The notes beneath the pieces were generated by a model. It saw only the letters and a list, made by a program, of their open reading frames with translations, made no database searches and was not told where the DNA came from. This document shows positions 24,113 to 35,020 of a stretch of DNA of 64,000 nucleotides, one piece after another. Position 1 is the first letter of the stretch, and the number at the start of each line of letters is the position of its first letter. The stretch comes from Diplodia intermedia (taxonomy: Eukaryota > Ascomycota > Dothideomycetes > Botryosphaeriales > Botryosphaeriaceae). The position numbers were made by a program, and so were the translations under genes. The stretch covers positions 372,001 through 436,000 of the forward strand of contig JAKEKT010000008.1 in NCBI GenBank assembly GCA_021495925.1. The letters are read 5' to 3'.

Positions 24113-24912
24113 ATTTCCTTCTTGTTTAGTTGCAGTTACGGAAGCGCAGAGGCAGGGACGTAAGATTTTGCAGAGCAAAGCAAAGCATGGCGTGCATGTG
24201 TTTATGAGGATGGCGGATATTGGTATTCGCCGATGGACGACTTTATTCCCCCGATGAATGTTTTCTGGTTCTGATAGATAATTTCTCCGACGTAATGAAT
24301 GGCAGGGCTGGCAGACAGCATGAACAGCGAAGAAGATGCCCCTGTATCTCAAGTATTTCCGTCGAACTAAGGAAGCGCCAGGCCGCCGGGCACTAACGGC
24401 GCGGGTCACGTGCAGCGCGTCGCGGGACGGGATGTCGTTGTCTCGAGTCAGGGCGGACCTCTGACCTCATGCGACCGCCTGCGCAGACTCAGCTCTGTCG
24501 CACCGCTCGTTTGCGCCCAATGGAGGCGTGTTGCCGCCCATAGACTGAAGACAGCTGGTGTTTTATTTTCTGTTTCCATTCAGCATTCTACGTTCGGCCG
24601 CCTGCTACACCGGTTCTACGGGTAGACGCACCCTTGGCCCGCGCAAACCTACGGCTTTCACCTTCATACGTACCGTTCATTTTTCTGCGCCTAGGCCCCA
24701 GCTTCGAATGTTTGCCGCGACAACCCCACCGACGACGTCCTTCTCCTCCTGCTCCCTCTACCACTCATCGCCGCCACCTTCCTCGCCCTCGTCCGCTCCT
24801 TCTGCGTCATCGACCGCACCACCACCATCAGCCCCACGGCAGTACCTACCCGCGCAAACGGTCCGCGTGAAACATAACCGACGCACCGGCTACCGTTACC
24901 GCAGCAGCCGCC
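24113..24912. other. Intergenic region between CHS7 and SSL1
   Basis: About 800 bases containing the CHS7 3' UTR and the SSL1 promoter. Pyrimidine-rich sequence dominates from 24720 to 24830, just before the SSL1 ATG. No gene is supported. Confidence 0.6.
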
Positions 24913-26986
24913 ATGGCCGATTCGGGCGACGAGTACGTGTATGGCTCCGATGACGAGGGGCCCCGAGGCGGGCAGCGAGCGGGCGGCGCCCCAGGCAAGA
25001 AGGGCCGCGCAAATAATGGCGGCGGACAATCAAGCAGGCGGTGGGAACAGGGCGTGCACGCGGACGCCCACGCCCTGAAAGAAGCGGCTGACGGGAGGCT
25101 GCTTCCCGACGAGGAGGACAACCCGGAGGCTAAGAAGAGGAAGAGGTAAGGCGCAACTGGTCCCTTTTCCATCTTTGCCTGTTTCCTTTTCTTGTGCGTC
25201 TGCAACTTGGCCTGAGGACGGGACGGCTGGCGTTGGTTTGTTCGATCATCTGGATATCCGGTACCCTACCCGCATATGGAATTCCTGGATACTCGGATAT
25301 CGATACGTTTGAATACCCGGCCGCATCAACTGGGTCGTCTGTTGACGGTCTCAAGGAGAGAAGCACGTAAGACTTCTTGCCCTCTTTGTCCACGGACCCA
25401 GGGATGGTCATGACAGGGCTCCAGTCAGACCTCAACGAACAGACATCCAACACCACGAACTCTGTACCGGGGAGACTAGCAAGACCGGGGACTGGTACAA
25501 GTGCGGCCGGTACTATCATGCCGGCTCAACACACGAAAAAGTTGGTTGTCGCGAAATGTCCACCTGGACGTACAGTGCTTGGGGCAGAGTCTAGGAATTG
25601 CACTAACCCAATGATGGATCAGGATGAATATCTTCAAGATGTCCACACTCGAACGGCAACGCAAGGATGTTTTGGCCGCAATTATTACTCTTAGCGCTTT
25701 CCCGAACACGACACTGACGTTTCACTAGGCTCCGACAGGATACAAAGCCGTTCCAGCGTGGTATCATCCGCCATGTCGTACTTGTCATCGATCAATCGGA
25801 AGCAATGCTTGAAAAGGATTTCAAGCCGTCTCGGTACGCTGCAGTTCTGAAATACGCCCAGGAATACGTACGAGAGTTTTTCGAGCAGAACCCGATCAGT
25901 CAACTGTGCGTCATGAGCATGTACGACGGTCTCTGCAACCGCGTCAGTGAGCTCAGTGGAAACCCGAATGACCATATCGGGCCGCTGCAGAGAATGCGAG
26001 ATACTAGGCATCCAAATTATCAAGATCCCAGAGGCAGCCCATCCTTACAAAACGCACTAGAGCAAGCTCGGGCAGCGTTATATCACACACCTAGCCACGG
26101 GACACGTGAAGTCATCATTGTTCTAGGAGCCCTTCTTTCTCTAGACCCCGGCGACATCTTCAAGACCATTGCGAGTTGCGTCAAGAACAACGTCCGAGTC
26201 AACATAATCGGCATGGGCGGCCGGCTAAAGATCTGTCAAGAGATATGTTCGAGGACGAACGGCGGCGACCAGAACGTGTACGGCGTCGCCGTGGACCAGC
26301 TGCACCTCCGCGACCTCCTCCTCGCCACCACGACGCCGCCCGTAATCCGGCAGACGACGGCCGAAGCCGCCAACCCGGCCTCGCTGCTGAAGATGGGCTT
26401 CCCGTCGCGGGTCGTCGAAGACAACCCGACCATCTGCGCCTGCCACGGCATCCTCACCCGCGGCGGCTACCTGTGCTCGCAGTGCCAGGCGAAGGTCTGC
26501 AGCCTGCCCACGGGCTGCCCGTCGTGCGGCCTCACGCTCATCCTCTCGACCCACCTCGCCCGCAGCTACCACCACCTCTTCCCGCTCCAGAATTGGACCG
26601 AAGTCACGTGGGAGCGCGCGCGGCAGGTCGGCAGCTCCGAGTGCAGGGCTTGCCTCACGCCTTTCCCGTCCATCCCCTCGGCGGCAAGATACGCGAAGAA
26701 AGGCGGCGACAAGGCGGCGGCAACGGCAAACGGCGAGCGGAACGGAACGACGCATCGGGAGGGGAGACCGCAGCAGAAGAAGACGACGACGGAAGGCGCC
26801 GGCGCGAGCGAGAGCTCGCGGTACGAGTGCGAGAGCTGCGGGAACCACTTCTGCGTCGATTGCGACGTCTACTGCCACGAGATCGTGCACAACTGCCCCG
26901 GTTGCTTGAGCAAGGTGCTGCCGGGTGACGATGGTGGTGGTGGTGGCGGTGTTGTGGATGGCGTGGCGGCGTCGAATGGTGCTTGA
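24913..26986 (+). CDS. SSL1: TFIIH subunit Ssl1 (p44 homologue)
   Basis: Two exons, 24913-25145 and 25729-26986, give 496 residues. An acidic/basic N-terminus (DSGDEYVYGSDDE, then KKRKR) is followed by the von Willebrand A-like domain starting RGIIRHVVLVIDQSEAM, with REFFEQNPISQL and SLQNALEQA characteristic of Ssl1. The C-terminal zinc-binding part contains CACHGI, YLCSQCQAKVCSLPTGCPSC and a RING-like CESCGNHFCVDCDVYCHE...CPGC. In yeast and human it belongs to the TFIIH core, contacts the XPD/Rad3 helicase and serves transcription and nucleotide-excision repair. The 583-nt intron (25146-25728) is about ten times longer than others here. A low-complexity insert (about 60 residues, K/T/G-rich) separates the two zinc modules, and the protein ends with a poly-Gly patch. 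Confidence 0.93.
25298..25305. promoter_or_regulatory. TATCGATA palindrome (site 2, in SSL1 intron)
   Basis: This is the same octamer as in four divergent promoters of the window, here inside the unusually long first intron of SSL1. Confidence 0.4.
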
Positions 26987-27871
26987 GAAGGGGAGGTGGT
27001 TGCGGTTGCTTGACGGTTCGATTTATTTTTTTTTTTTGCAATGAGGGGATATCTTTACTGCTTCGAAAAGCGATATACGGCGCGAGGGGGGGTCGGCGCA
27101 TTCAATGCGCGTGGGATTTGCTTCATCTCCTGAGGCGTTTGGATAAGGATGGGGGGAGTCGCTTGGGTTTCACACGGCTGGCTGGATGGGTGGATGGAAG
27201 ATGGGAAGGGGGTGTGGGAGGTTCACATACCAGTCAAAACCATTTTCATTCATTGCCGGGAAGAGGGTGTCGTGGAGTGGTGGATGGCGTTATTGATGGG
27301 TCGAAGAGACACCGAGGAGGGAGCAGGGAGAGAAACAGACATCAATTCTGGAGAGCGTAGTGACAGGGGAGAGCTGCGCTTGACGTGGACGACGGAGGGG
27401 TGATGAGCATGTACGTTTAGAACGATGAACGACTGGCCATAGAGTTTTTATCGCACTATTCCTCCGGTGTGGGAGGGCAATTCAGGCTGCTGTGTTTTAC
27501 GCTCATGAATGCTCGAATCCGTCGATGAAACTGCCTGGGGTTATGTTAACTCCAGTGGACCGCGAACGAGGGTTGTTGCAAATGTTTCGTGTACGATATC
27601 GCTCTGTTTGCCATTCCTTTACAGATTTCCACAGTTCTTGTCACGACGGAGTGCAGAAGTGGAGAAGTAGAGTCACCCGGCATGCCACGCAGGGAGTTTG
27701 CTGTCTCTAAACAAGCAGGTCATGATCATTTATTTCCACGAGCGGTCTTTAATAGCGAGCCATTGTCCTTCATATCAATCACAACCATAAAAACCGCTAA
27801 CGAATAGTTCTCAATCTCCACGTTCAACACTCCCGATTATTGCAAGAACAAGCTCTAATCTTGCATTTCGA
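26987..27871. other. Intergenic region after SSL1
   Basis: Contains a T12 run (27026-27037) just after the SSL1 stop. No convincing gene is seen. The right end should hold the promoter of the orphan membrane protein. Confidence 0.6.
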
Positions 27872-28753
27872 ATGAACATGCAAGCTTTCTCTTCCTTCTT
27901 CTCTGCATTCTCATTTCCCACCACGGCGCCCCTAACCACACAACGTTCCCCCTCCTCGCTTCCCTCGTCGGGACCTTTTCGCCGGGAATTCTCCAACGAG
28001 GACGAGACACCACCGGCAGAATACCGGGCCGGCTACATGGACGGCTACCATGCCTTAAGCGCCGCTCTTCTTGTGCTTCTTTGCACATTCGTCGTCTTCG
28101 CGGGTGTGTGGGCGTACAAGCGCTTCCGCAGGCGCCGCCGCCAGCGCCGCGAGCGCCGCGAGCTGCTCGAGCACGCATGCGAGTACCAGCATCATCAACA
28201 TGGCGGCGTGCAGGACCGCGGCCAGCGTGGATCGGCGAGTGAAGAGCGGATCTGGATGCAGGAATTCATCGATGGGAGTAGTAGAAACGGCGAACGGCAG
28301 GGCCGAGGGTTGGGCACACCAGAGCATCACCAGGAGCTGCCTCTGCAGGCGCCCAGGCCGGCGCGGGTGTGGGAGGGGTTCCAACGTCAGTCAGCGGAGG
28401 GCGGTGGCGGGGCGTATTCGCCTCCTCCCCGTCTGCGTCCGTTCTCTCCTTCGACTTCGCTGGTGACGTTGATGTCGACGGCGTCGACGGCGCTGACGGA
28501 ACCGCTGCCTGTATATTCTTCCGTGCCTCGTAAGCCGCTCCCCGCTGCCGCCTTGGTGGGTGGAGCTGTGAGGGAAGGGGATGAGGAGAGGAGGGTGTGC
28601 TCAACAGAACGACCGTCGCCCCCGCCGTCACCGCTGTCCCAGCCGTCACCGCCATCACCACCAAACCTAGTTGTCACACCGCCTACACCAGAACAACGAC
28701 ACCGCGGCGACCGCTGCTGTCGGTTGGTGGGGCCGGCGGCACCGTTAGGATAG
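27872..28753 (+). CDS. Orphan single-pass membrane protein
   Basis: One intronless frame of 293 residues from ATG 27872. I do not recognise a family. There is a Ser/Pro-rich N-terminus of about 60 residues, one hydrophobic helix (ALSAALLVLLCTFVVFAGVW, about residues 62-81), and immediately after it a dense Arg cluster (KRFRRRRRQRRERRE), which predicts N-out/C-in topology. The C-terminal 190 residues are low in complexity, with Gln, Gly, Pro and Ser tracts. A hydrophobic helix followed by a basic stop-transfer signal argues for a real gene. The late tail (PPPSPLSQPSPPSPP) could be partly spurious. It converges with the PEX11-family gene downstream. Confidence 0.55.
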   Translation: MNMQAFSSFFSAFSFPTTAPLTTQRSPSSLPSSGPFRREFSNEDETPPAEYRAGYMDGYHALSAALLVLLCTFVVFAGVWAYKRFRRRRRQRRERRELLEHACEYQHHQHGGVQDRGQRGSASEERIWMQEFIDGSSRNGERQGRGLGTPEHHQELPLQAPRPARVWEGFQRQSAEGGGGAYSPPPRLRPFSPSTSLVTLMSTASTALTEPLPVYSSVPRKPLPAAALVGGAVREGDEERRVCSTERPSPPPSPLSQPSPPSPPNLVVTPPTPEQRHRGDRCCRLVGPAAPLG

Positions 28754-29181
28754 AAAAAGGAAGGGCAGCTTCTGTGGGGTTTATATCTTCTGCTTCGGTG
28801 ATAAGTGTTCAGTAGCTATTGTTTGTTGGAGACGGGCTGGCTTCTATGGAGAGAAGATGCAGCCCGCGGGATGTTAAGTGGCAGCAAGCGGAGCTGGCAC
28901 CGTCGCCGGGGAAGTGTAGTTATGCAGGTTGAGGCGGAGAGGAGCGGACGAGTTAAGGGGTATCTTATTTCTTCTCCCGCGGAGTGAGATGAGGGAATAG
29001 TGGGAAGGTATGATGTAGAACATTGTCCTGCTATCACGAATGGAGTATTCTGTGAGTACTGAGTCTAGAATTCTATAACTGTAACAATACCGCTTTCGTG
29101 TCTGAACCCTTTTGGTAACCGCTTTAGCTCTTGTTGCTCTTTGTTCCCACACGCAGCTCTCCGTAAAATTTGACCTGATGG
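28754..29181. other. Convergent 3' region
   Basis: This lies between the stops of the orphan membrane protein and the PEX11-family gene. No gene is seen. Confidence 0.6.
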
Positions 29182-30080
29182 CTAATTGGCGTTGACTTTC
29201 CGCCAAATATCTTGCTGTGAGATGAGAGAGCTGATGATGCTTGTGATGGCGACCACGGCGGGAGAGACAGGCGTATAGTTTACCACGGCGCCAGGGGTCA
29301 AAAGGTCACAAGATGAACCTACGAGTTGACGCAGGAGGGCGAACCGCCTTTTCCTGGCCTTCTCAAGAGCGCACTCCTTTTCTTGCGCATGATCTTTCTT
29401 TGGTGGTGGTTGGGGTTTCTCCTTGGGCGGCTGTTTAGTCTTGGCATCGCTTTCTGTGTTGGTGGGGAGCCCATTCTCTTTTGCTGTAGCTTTCGCCGCA
29501 TGGAGATCTGCCCGCAGGTGAATGATCTCGTTTCGGTTGGTGTAGAGGTCATAGCAGGTGAGAATGATGGAGCATGTAATAGAGTAGAACCAGAAGCGCA
29601 TGGACTCGACGAAGAACAAAGGAGTCCAAGAAGATTTCCTCACGCCCAAGGCATCGACCTGAACGAGTGCGTGTGCAAGTCAGTCGGAGCTGAAAGGAGA
29701 AGGAAAGTGAACAAGTCATGGGACGGACGTACAATTGTGACTGCCTCGGTAAGCAAAAACATGCCCAAGTATGACCACTTTGCGATGTTCAGCAAGGCAA
29801 GCACGCCTTCGCGCTCGCTATCAACCAAAGCCTCGTTATTGCGCAGGGCGTCGGCGGCAACGAGAGCACAGTCAATCCACTTGAATAGGCGAAAGTAGCG
29901 ACGGCCGAGAGCAAAGTTCTTGCGGAGGGCGCTGCTGACGTCGACTACTTGAGCGGCCTCGGCGGTCTCGACCGAAGCAAAGACACTGATGCTCAACTGG
30001 GCGAAGCCTTGCAGGAGCCGCAGGGTCTTTTCCAACGCTGCGGCGTCGTTCATGAAACGCGTGAATTCGAGGAGGGACAT
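29182..30080 (-). CDS. PEX11-family peroxisomal membrane protein
   Basis: Two exons, 30080-29733 and 29658-29182, give 274 residues. The N-terminus FTRFMNDAAALEKTLRLLQG is the amphipathic region typical of Pex11-type proteins, followed by FALGRRYFRLFKWIDC and hydrophobic segments (SYLGMFLLTEAVTI, FWFYSITCSIILTCYDLY). A Lys/Pro/Gln-rich linker follows, then a final membrane-associated part (AVVAITSIISSLIS). By family it shapes and divides peroxisomes. ATG 30080 is preferred because it starts exactly at the conserved MSLLEF. The open frame continues upstream but has no ATG, and a 35-nt intron would be needed to reach the ATG near 30192. It is divergent from the aminopeptidase. Confidence 0.85.
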
Positions 30081-30596
30081 GTTCGCGCGCTGGATGACTT
30101 GGCCGAACAAGCGGGAGGGGTGAAGATTGAGCAGGCCCTTCTGTCGGCGTTTTGGTGGTATAGGGGCTAGCTGACCAGGTCGCCGGCAACCATGTGAAGT
30201 AGTAAGCGATTGAGAAGTGGCCAAGGAAGCATTGTGAGGACAGGGTGCTTATCACGGGAAGAGGGCCGGGAGTGGGCCGGCAACGGTTGAGTGCTGCCGA
30301 CCGAGAAACTAGTGGCCGGTCTGGCTGCCGCTTAGGTCTGCTCAAGGCAGCCACCCACGTGACGGCGAGTGACGTGCTCCGAAAGAAGAAAGCTAAGCGC
30401 CCTGCACATCAGACCCCAGGCGTGCTATCGATATGCGAGAGCATGGGCCCGCGCAGTTGGTGTGCAGCTTGCCGCGTTGTGTCGGCGATGCTGCGGGCGC
30501 CTGGGCGGAGGCGGGGCCCTGGCGGCCGCCATCTGAGGCAAAACTTCGTTCCCGGGCAGCCGCGGCGCGTCTCTTGGATGGATCGAGCTCGTCGCC
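30081..30596. promoter_or_regulatory. Divergent promoter, PEX11-family gene and aminopeptidase
   Basis: 516 bases between the two outward starts. It contains TATCGATA at 30426-30433. Confidence 0.65.
30426..30433. promoter_or_regulatory. TATCGATA palindrome (site 3)
   Basis: The octamer is 346 bases from the PEX11-family start and 164 bases from the upstream aminopeptidase ATG (30597). Confidence 0.55.
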
Positions 30597-33500
30597 ATGG
30601 CTGCCTTGCGGAGGACGTGTTGGAGGCAGCATATCAAGCTGCCTAATTGGCATCGCCCAGGGCAAATCGCGGGGTTCCACTCGCCGGTCTCGAGCTTGGC
30701 GGGGCAACGACGGCTTAAGACACCTCTGCAAACGAAGCCGCAGCCCTCCCCTCCCCCTCGCAACCTCCGTCCTCTGTTCAATCCCCGCCAGCTTGCGCGA
30801 GGACTACCCAAACTGCCGCCATTGACACGTCTCTGCAGCACCGACTCGTGGATTCGAGCAGCAATGGCTTCTGACAGAGACGTTCTGCCTGACACGTGAG
30901 CCGCCTCCCCACCAGCCACGCCCTCTGCCATGGCCTAACCCCGCGCAGCGTCAAGCCCACCAACTATGCCATCTCCCTGTACGACATAGAGTTTGGCGGT
31001 GCTTTCGGCTACCACGGCACCGTTACCATCTCCTCCGAGATCCGCAGCTCCACCAAGGAAATCGTGCTCAATGCTTACCAGCTGAAGATCCACGAGGCCT
31101 CCGTTGTGACCGAGCACACCAAGACCCAGCAGTCCATCAAGACCACCAACGTCTCCTACGATGACAAGAACCAGCGTGCCACCCTCATCTTCGACCAGGA
31201 CCTGCCTGCTTCGTCCAAGGCCGAGGTCACCATCAAATTCCAGGGCACCATCAACAACGCACGTGTCACCGCTCAAGGCCGCTTTGTAGCACGTGCTAAC
31301 AAGGAAATAGTTGATGGCCGGTTTCTACCGCTCCAAGTACAAGCCTGCCGTTCCCGCTGTCGCTTCCGTTGCCAAGGATGATGAGTATCATTACATGTTC
31401 AGCACTCAATTCGAATCTTGCGATGCTCGCAGGGCCTTCCCTTGCTTTGACGAGCCCAACCTGAAGGCGACCTTCGACTTCGAGATCGAAATCCCCGAAG
31501 ACCAGACTGCTATCAGCAACATGCCCGAGAAGGAGACCAAGAAGGCTTCCAAGTCTGGTTTCAAGGTTGTCTCCTTCGAGAAGACCCCGGTCATGAGCAC
31601 CTACCTGCTAGCCTGGGCTGCTGGTGATTTCGAATATGTTGAGGACTTCACCCGCAGGAAGTACAACGGCAAGAGCCTGCCTGTCCGCGTCTATACCACT
31701 CGTGGTCTCAAGGAGCAGGGCCGCTTTGCTCTCGAGCATGCCCACAAGACTGTCGACTACTTTTCCGAGGTTGGCATTGTCTGCTCACCCAAAGGCTCGG
31801 CGACACGCTAACGTCGGGTAGATTTTCCGTGTCGAGTACCCTCTGCCTAAGGTCGACATGATTGCTGTGCACGAATTTGTAAAGGCCCCATTACATCTAT
31901 GTTTCCTCCGTCTACCCCGGTCCTCAACGATAATGATTGGCTAATAAATCTTTAGCCAATCATAAGTCACCCCTTTCATTGTCTTCGCTTTCCTGGTTGG
32001 AACTCTCTCGGCTAACATCTTTTCCTAGTCGCACGGTGCCATGGAGAACTGGGGTCTTATCACCTACAGGTGTGTTCTCCTGAACGAACTCGGAGCAGCA
32101 GACTCGCTAACCTTGCAAAAGAACTACTGCAGTATTGTTCGACCCGGAAAAGTCCGACCAGAAGTACAAGAACAGGGTGGCGTACGTTGTTGCTCACGAA
32201 CTTGCCCATCAGTGGTTTGGCAACTTAGTTACGATGGATTGGTGGAGCGAGGTATGCCCGAGCGGAGCCATTGAGGATGGGCTTTTTGTTAATATGAGTA
32301 CAGTTGTGGCTCAACGAGGGCTTCGCCACCTGGGTCGGTTGGCTGGCTGTGGATCACCTCCACCCTGGTAAGCCAATGAGTGCGCTCAACTCGAAAGGAA
32401 AGTACTAACAATCGGCAGAGTGGAACGTCTGGGGACAGTTTTGCGTACGTCAACGTCGAGGTACATATCCATGTCAATCACGTACTGACAAGTTCATGCC
32501 TGACTTAGAGCGAATCTCTGCAATCAGCATTCTCCCTCGATTCCCTTCGCAACTCCCACCCTATCGAAGTGCCGGTCAGGAATGCCCTTGAGGTCGACCA
32601 GATTTTCGACCACATCAGTTACTTGAAGGGAAGCTCCGTCATTCGCATGTTGAGCGCCCACCTTGGTGTTGAGATCTTCCTTCTCGGAGTTTCGCAATAC
32701 CTTAACACGTTCAAGTACGGCAACGCCACGACTAACGACTTGTGGACGGCTCTGAGCAAGGCTTCTGGCCAGGATGTCAACACTTTCATGGATCCATGGA
32801 TTCGCAAGATTGGTTTCCCCGTCGTCACGGTCGCCGAGGAGCCTGGCCAGATCAGTGTGCAGCAACGTCGCTTCCTTCTCACCGGAGATGTGAGGACAGA
32901 GGAAGATCAGACCACTTGGTGGATCCCACTTGGTTTGAAGACCGCCTCCAAGACCGCAAGTGGCACTGAAGGTGCTCTCACTACTAAGGAGGACACCATC
33001 CGCGGCGTCGACGAGAGCTTCTACAAGATCAATGCAAACCAGACTGGTTTCTACAGGACCAACTACCCTCCGAACCGCCTTCTCAAGCTAGGTGAGGCCA
33101 AGGACAAGCTCAGCATCGAGGACAAGATTGGTCTCGTTGGAGATGCGGCCGCCTTGGCGCAGTCTGGCGATGCTACCACCGCCGGTTTCCTCGCTCTTAT
33201 TGAAGGCTTCAAGGACGAGCCCGAGTACATGTAAGTAGACGCCGCTCGGCCTGTGCTGACATCTGCTTACATCTCCCAGTGTCTGGCAGCAGATTCTCCT
33301 CACGTTGGGCAATGTTCGCTCGATCTTCTCCGATGATGAGGAGATCTCGAAGGGTCTTCGCGTGCTCACGCGCAAGCTAGTGACGCCGGCCACGGACAAG
33401 ATCGGCTGGGAGTTCGCTGAGAACGAGGATTTTCTCAAGGGCCAGCTTCGTTCTCTCCTGATCTCGGCCGCTGGTCTCGCCGGGCACGAGGGGTGAGTGT

Positions 33501-34148
33501 TCCCCACTTAGGTTGGGCTTCGTACGACCGGGCAGCGCTGACAGAATTCGCAGTGTGATCAAGGAAGCGCAACGCCGCTTCGCCGCGTACCAGAGCGGCG
33601 ACAAGAAGGCGATTCACCCGTCGCTGCGCGGACCGATTTTCAGGCTTGTGGTGACAGAGGGCGGTGAGCAGGGCTACGAGGCGATCAAGAAGGAATTCCT
33701 CAACAACACATCGATCGATGGGAGGGAGATTTGCTTGCAGGCGCTTGGACGCGTGCAGACGCCAGAGCTTGCAAAGGCGTACCTCGACTTCCTCTTCTCG
33801 CCGGCAGTGCCCGTCCAGGACATGCACAGTGGGGCGGCGACACTGGCCGCCAACTCGAAGACGCGGCACGCGCTGTGGGCCTACATCAAGGAGCACTGGA
33901 GCACCAAGGTGTACCCCGAGCTGAGCGGCAACATGGTGGTGCTGGACCGCTTCATCAAGCTCTCGCTCGCCAAGTTTGCCAGCTACGAGGTTGCGAAGGA
34001 CGTGAAGACCTTCTTCGCGGACAAGGACTGCAAGGGCTTCGATCGGGCGCTGGCGCAATCGGATGATATCATGACGGGTGGCGCCAAGTACCGTGAGAGA
34101 GACAGCGCGGTCGTCAAGGAATGGCTGTCGGCGCACGGTTATCTCTAG
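30597..34148 (+). CDS. M1-family zinc aminopeptidase (Ape2/Aap1 type)
   Basis: Eleven exons: 30597-30895, 30949-31264, 31311-31769, 31822-31878, 32029-32069, 32122-32251, 32304-32367, 32419-32444, 32509-33230, 33280-33492 and 33554-34148. From ATG 30597 this is 973 residues; from the in-frame ATG 30864 it is 884, the usual cytosolic length. Catalytic motifs are intact: exopeptidase motif GAMEN in the fifth exon, zinc motif HELAHQWF in the sixth and the third ligand Glu in LWLNEGFATW in the seventh. The C-terminal ERAP1-like helical domain is complete. The 89-residue extension is rich in Arg, Lys and Pro and lacks Asp and Glu until its last residues, so it looks like a mitochondrial presequence. 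The enzyme removes N-terminal residues from peptides. Some donors are weak (GTCACC at 31265, GTTGGC at 31770), but phase demands them. Confidence 0.93.
31933..31963. repeat. Perfect 12-bp inverted repeat inside an intron
   Basis: Arms 31933-31944 (ATGATTGGCTAA) and 31952-31963 are exact reverse complements with a 7-nt spacer. They lie in the 150-nt intron 31879-32028 of the aminopeptidase gene. In RNA this would fold into a stable hairpin in the middle of the intron. Each arm holds a CCAAT pentamer. Confidence 0.9.
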
Positions 34149-35020
34149 ACGACTCAGGACAACCGTCTGCAGCACTAGGCTGCGGCGGACGTGGAGAGAC
34201 TAAAGTGGAGCGGGGTGGCTCGCAAGTCTGTACTATGTAGGCAAAAAGTGGTAGCAGATGAGATAACGCACGCCCAGCTGAAACCATGGTTCGATGTGTG
34301 ATGAAGACTCGTCCGAAGAGGAAGTGCATGGTCAACATCGGCAGTTGGGGTCCCCAAGGGACCAGTAAGGCGCCCTGGAGCCAGGGCAGCCGACGGATCG
34401 GCACTGCTGACTGCAGCGCGGATTGGGCGAGACGGCGTATTCCATGCAGCAGTCGTACGACACGTTGGGGAGCGGGCGGGACGAAATTCAAAGTGCGGCG
34501 GGATCGAGCCGAAAGCGGAGGCGAGTGCAAGAAGCCGGGTTGCAACAGAAGCGCGGGCATTGGGCCCTCGGGCGTGGCGTGTGAGCAGCGTCGGCGGCGG
34601 AGCGGGCGTCCCCGCAAAACACGTGAGGGGGGCAGGGGCTGCGAAAGCGGCGCACGGCGGAGGGCGCGCACGGGCCCGGTGACCTGATCGCCGTCGACTG
34701 ATCTTTTGGCCGCCAGAGAGCTCGACCGTACGAGAGACACCAACCACCACTCGCAGCTCAGTGCCACGGACAAATAAATTGGTGGCAGCCCGCCGCACCC
34801 ACCCACAGCTTACCCTTTTCTCCTTACCCTCGCGCCCCATCCCCAATTCGCGACAAGCCCCACCAGCCCTATTCATGTCCCTGCCTTAGACATCCAATTC
34901 CTGCCTCCATCTCCGCCTCAGCCCGCCCTCTTCCCCGCTGCATACCACAGCTCTCCGCAAGGCGCACTGCCAAGCTCTTCCCCATCCAACCCATCCCCAT
35001 CCGCCAAGCTGTCACCAAAC
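34149..35020. other. Intergenic region upstream of HEM13
   Basis: GC-rich from 34330 to 34690, then pyrimidine-rich up to the HEM13 ATG. Several long open frames on the minus strand have no recognisable protein features and I treat them as composition artefacts. Confidence 0.55.

Noticed and set aside
32445..32460. Longer version of the eighth aminopeptidase exon ending at 32460
   Set aside because: It breaks the reading frame. The donor GTACGT at 32445 keeps the frame and gives the family-typical QFCSESLQSAF.
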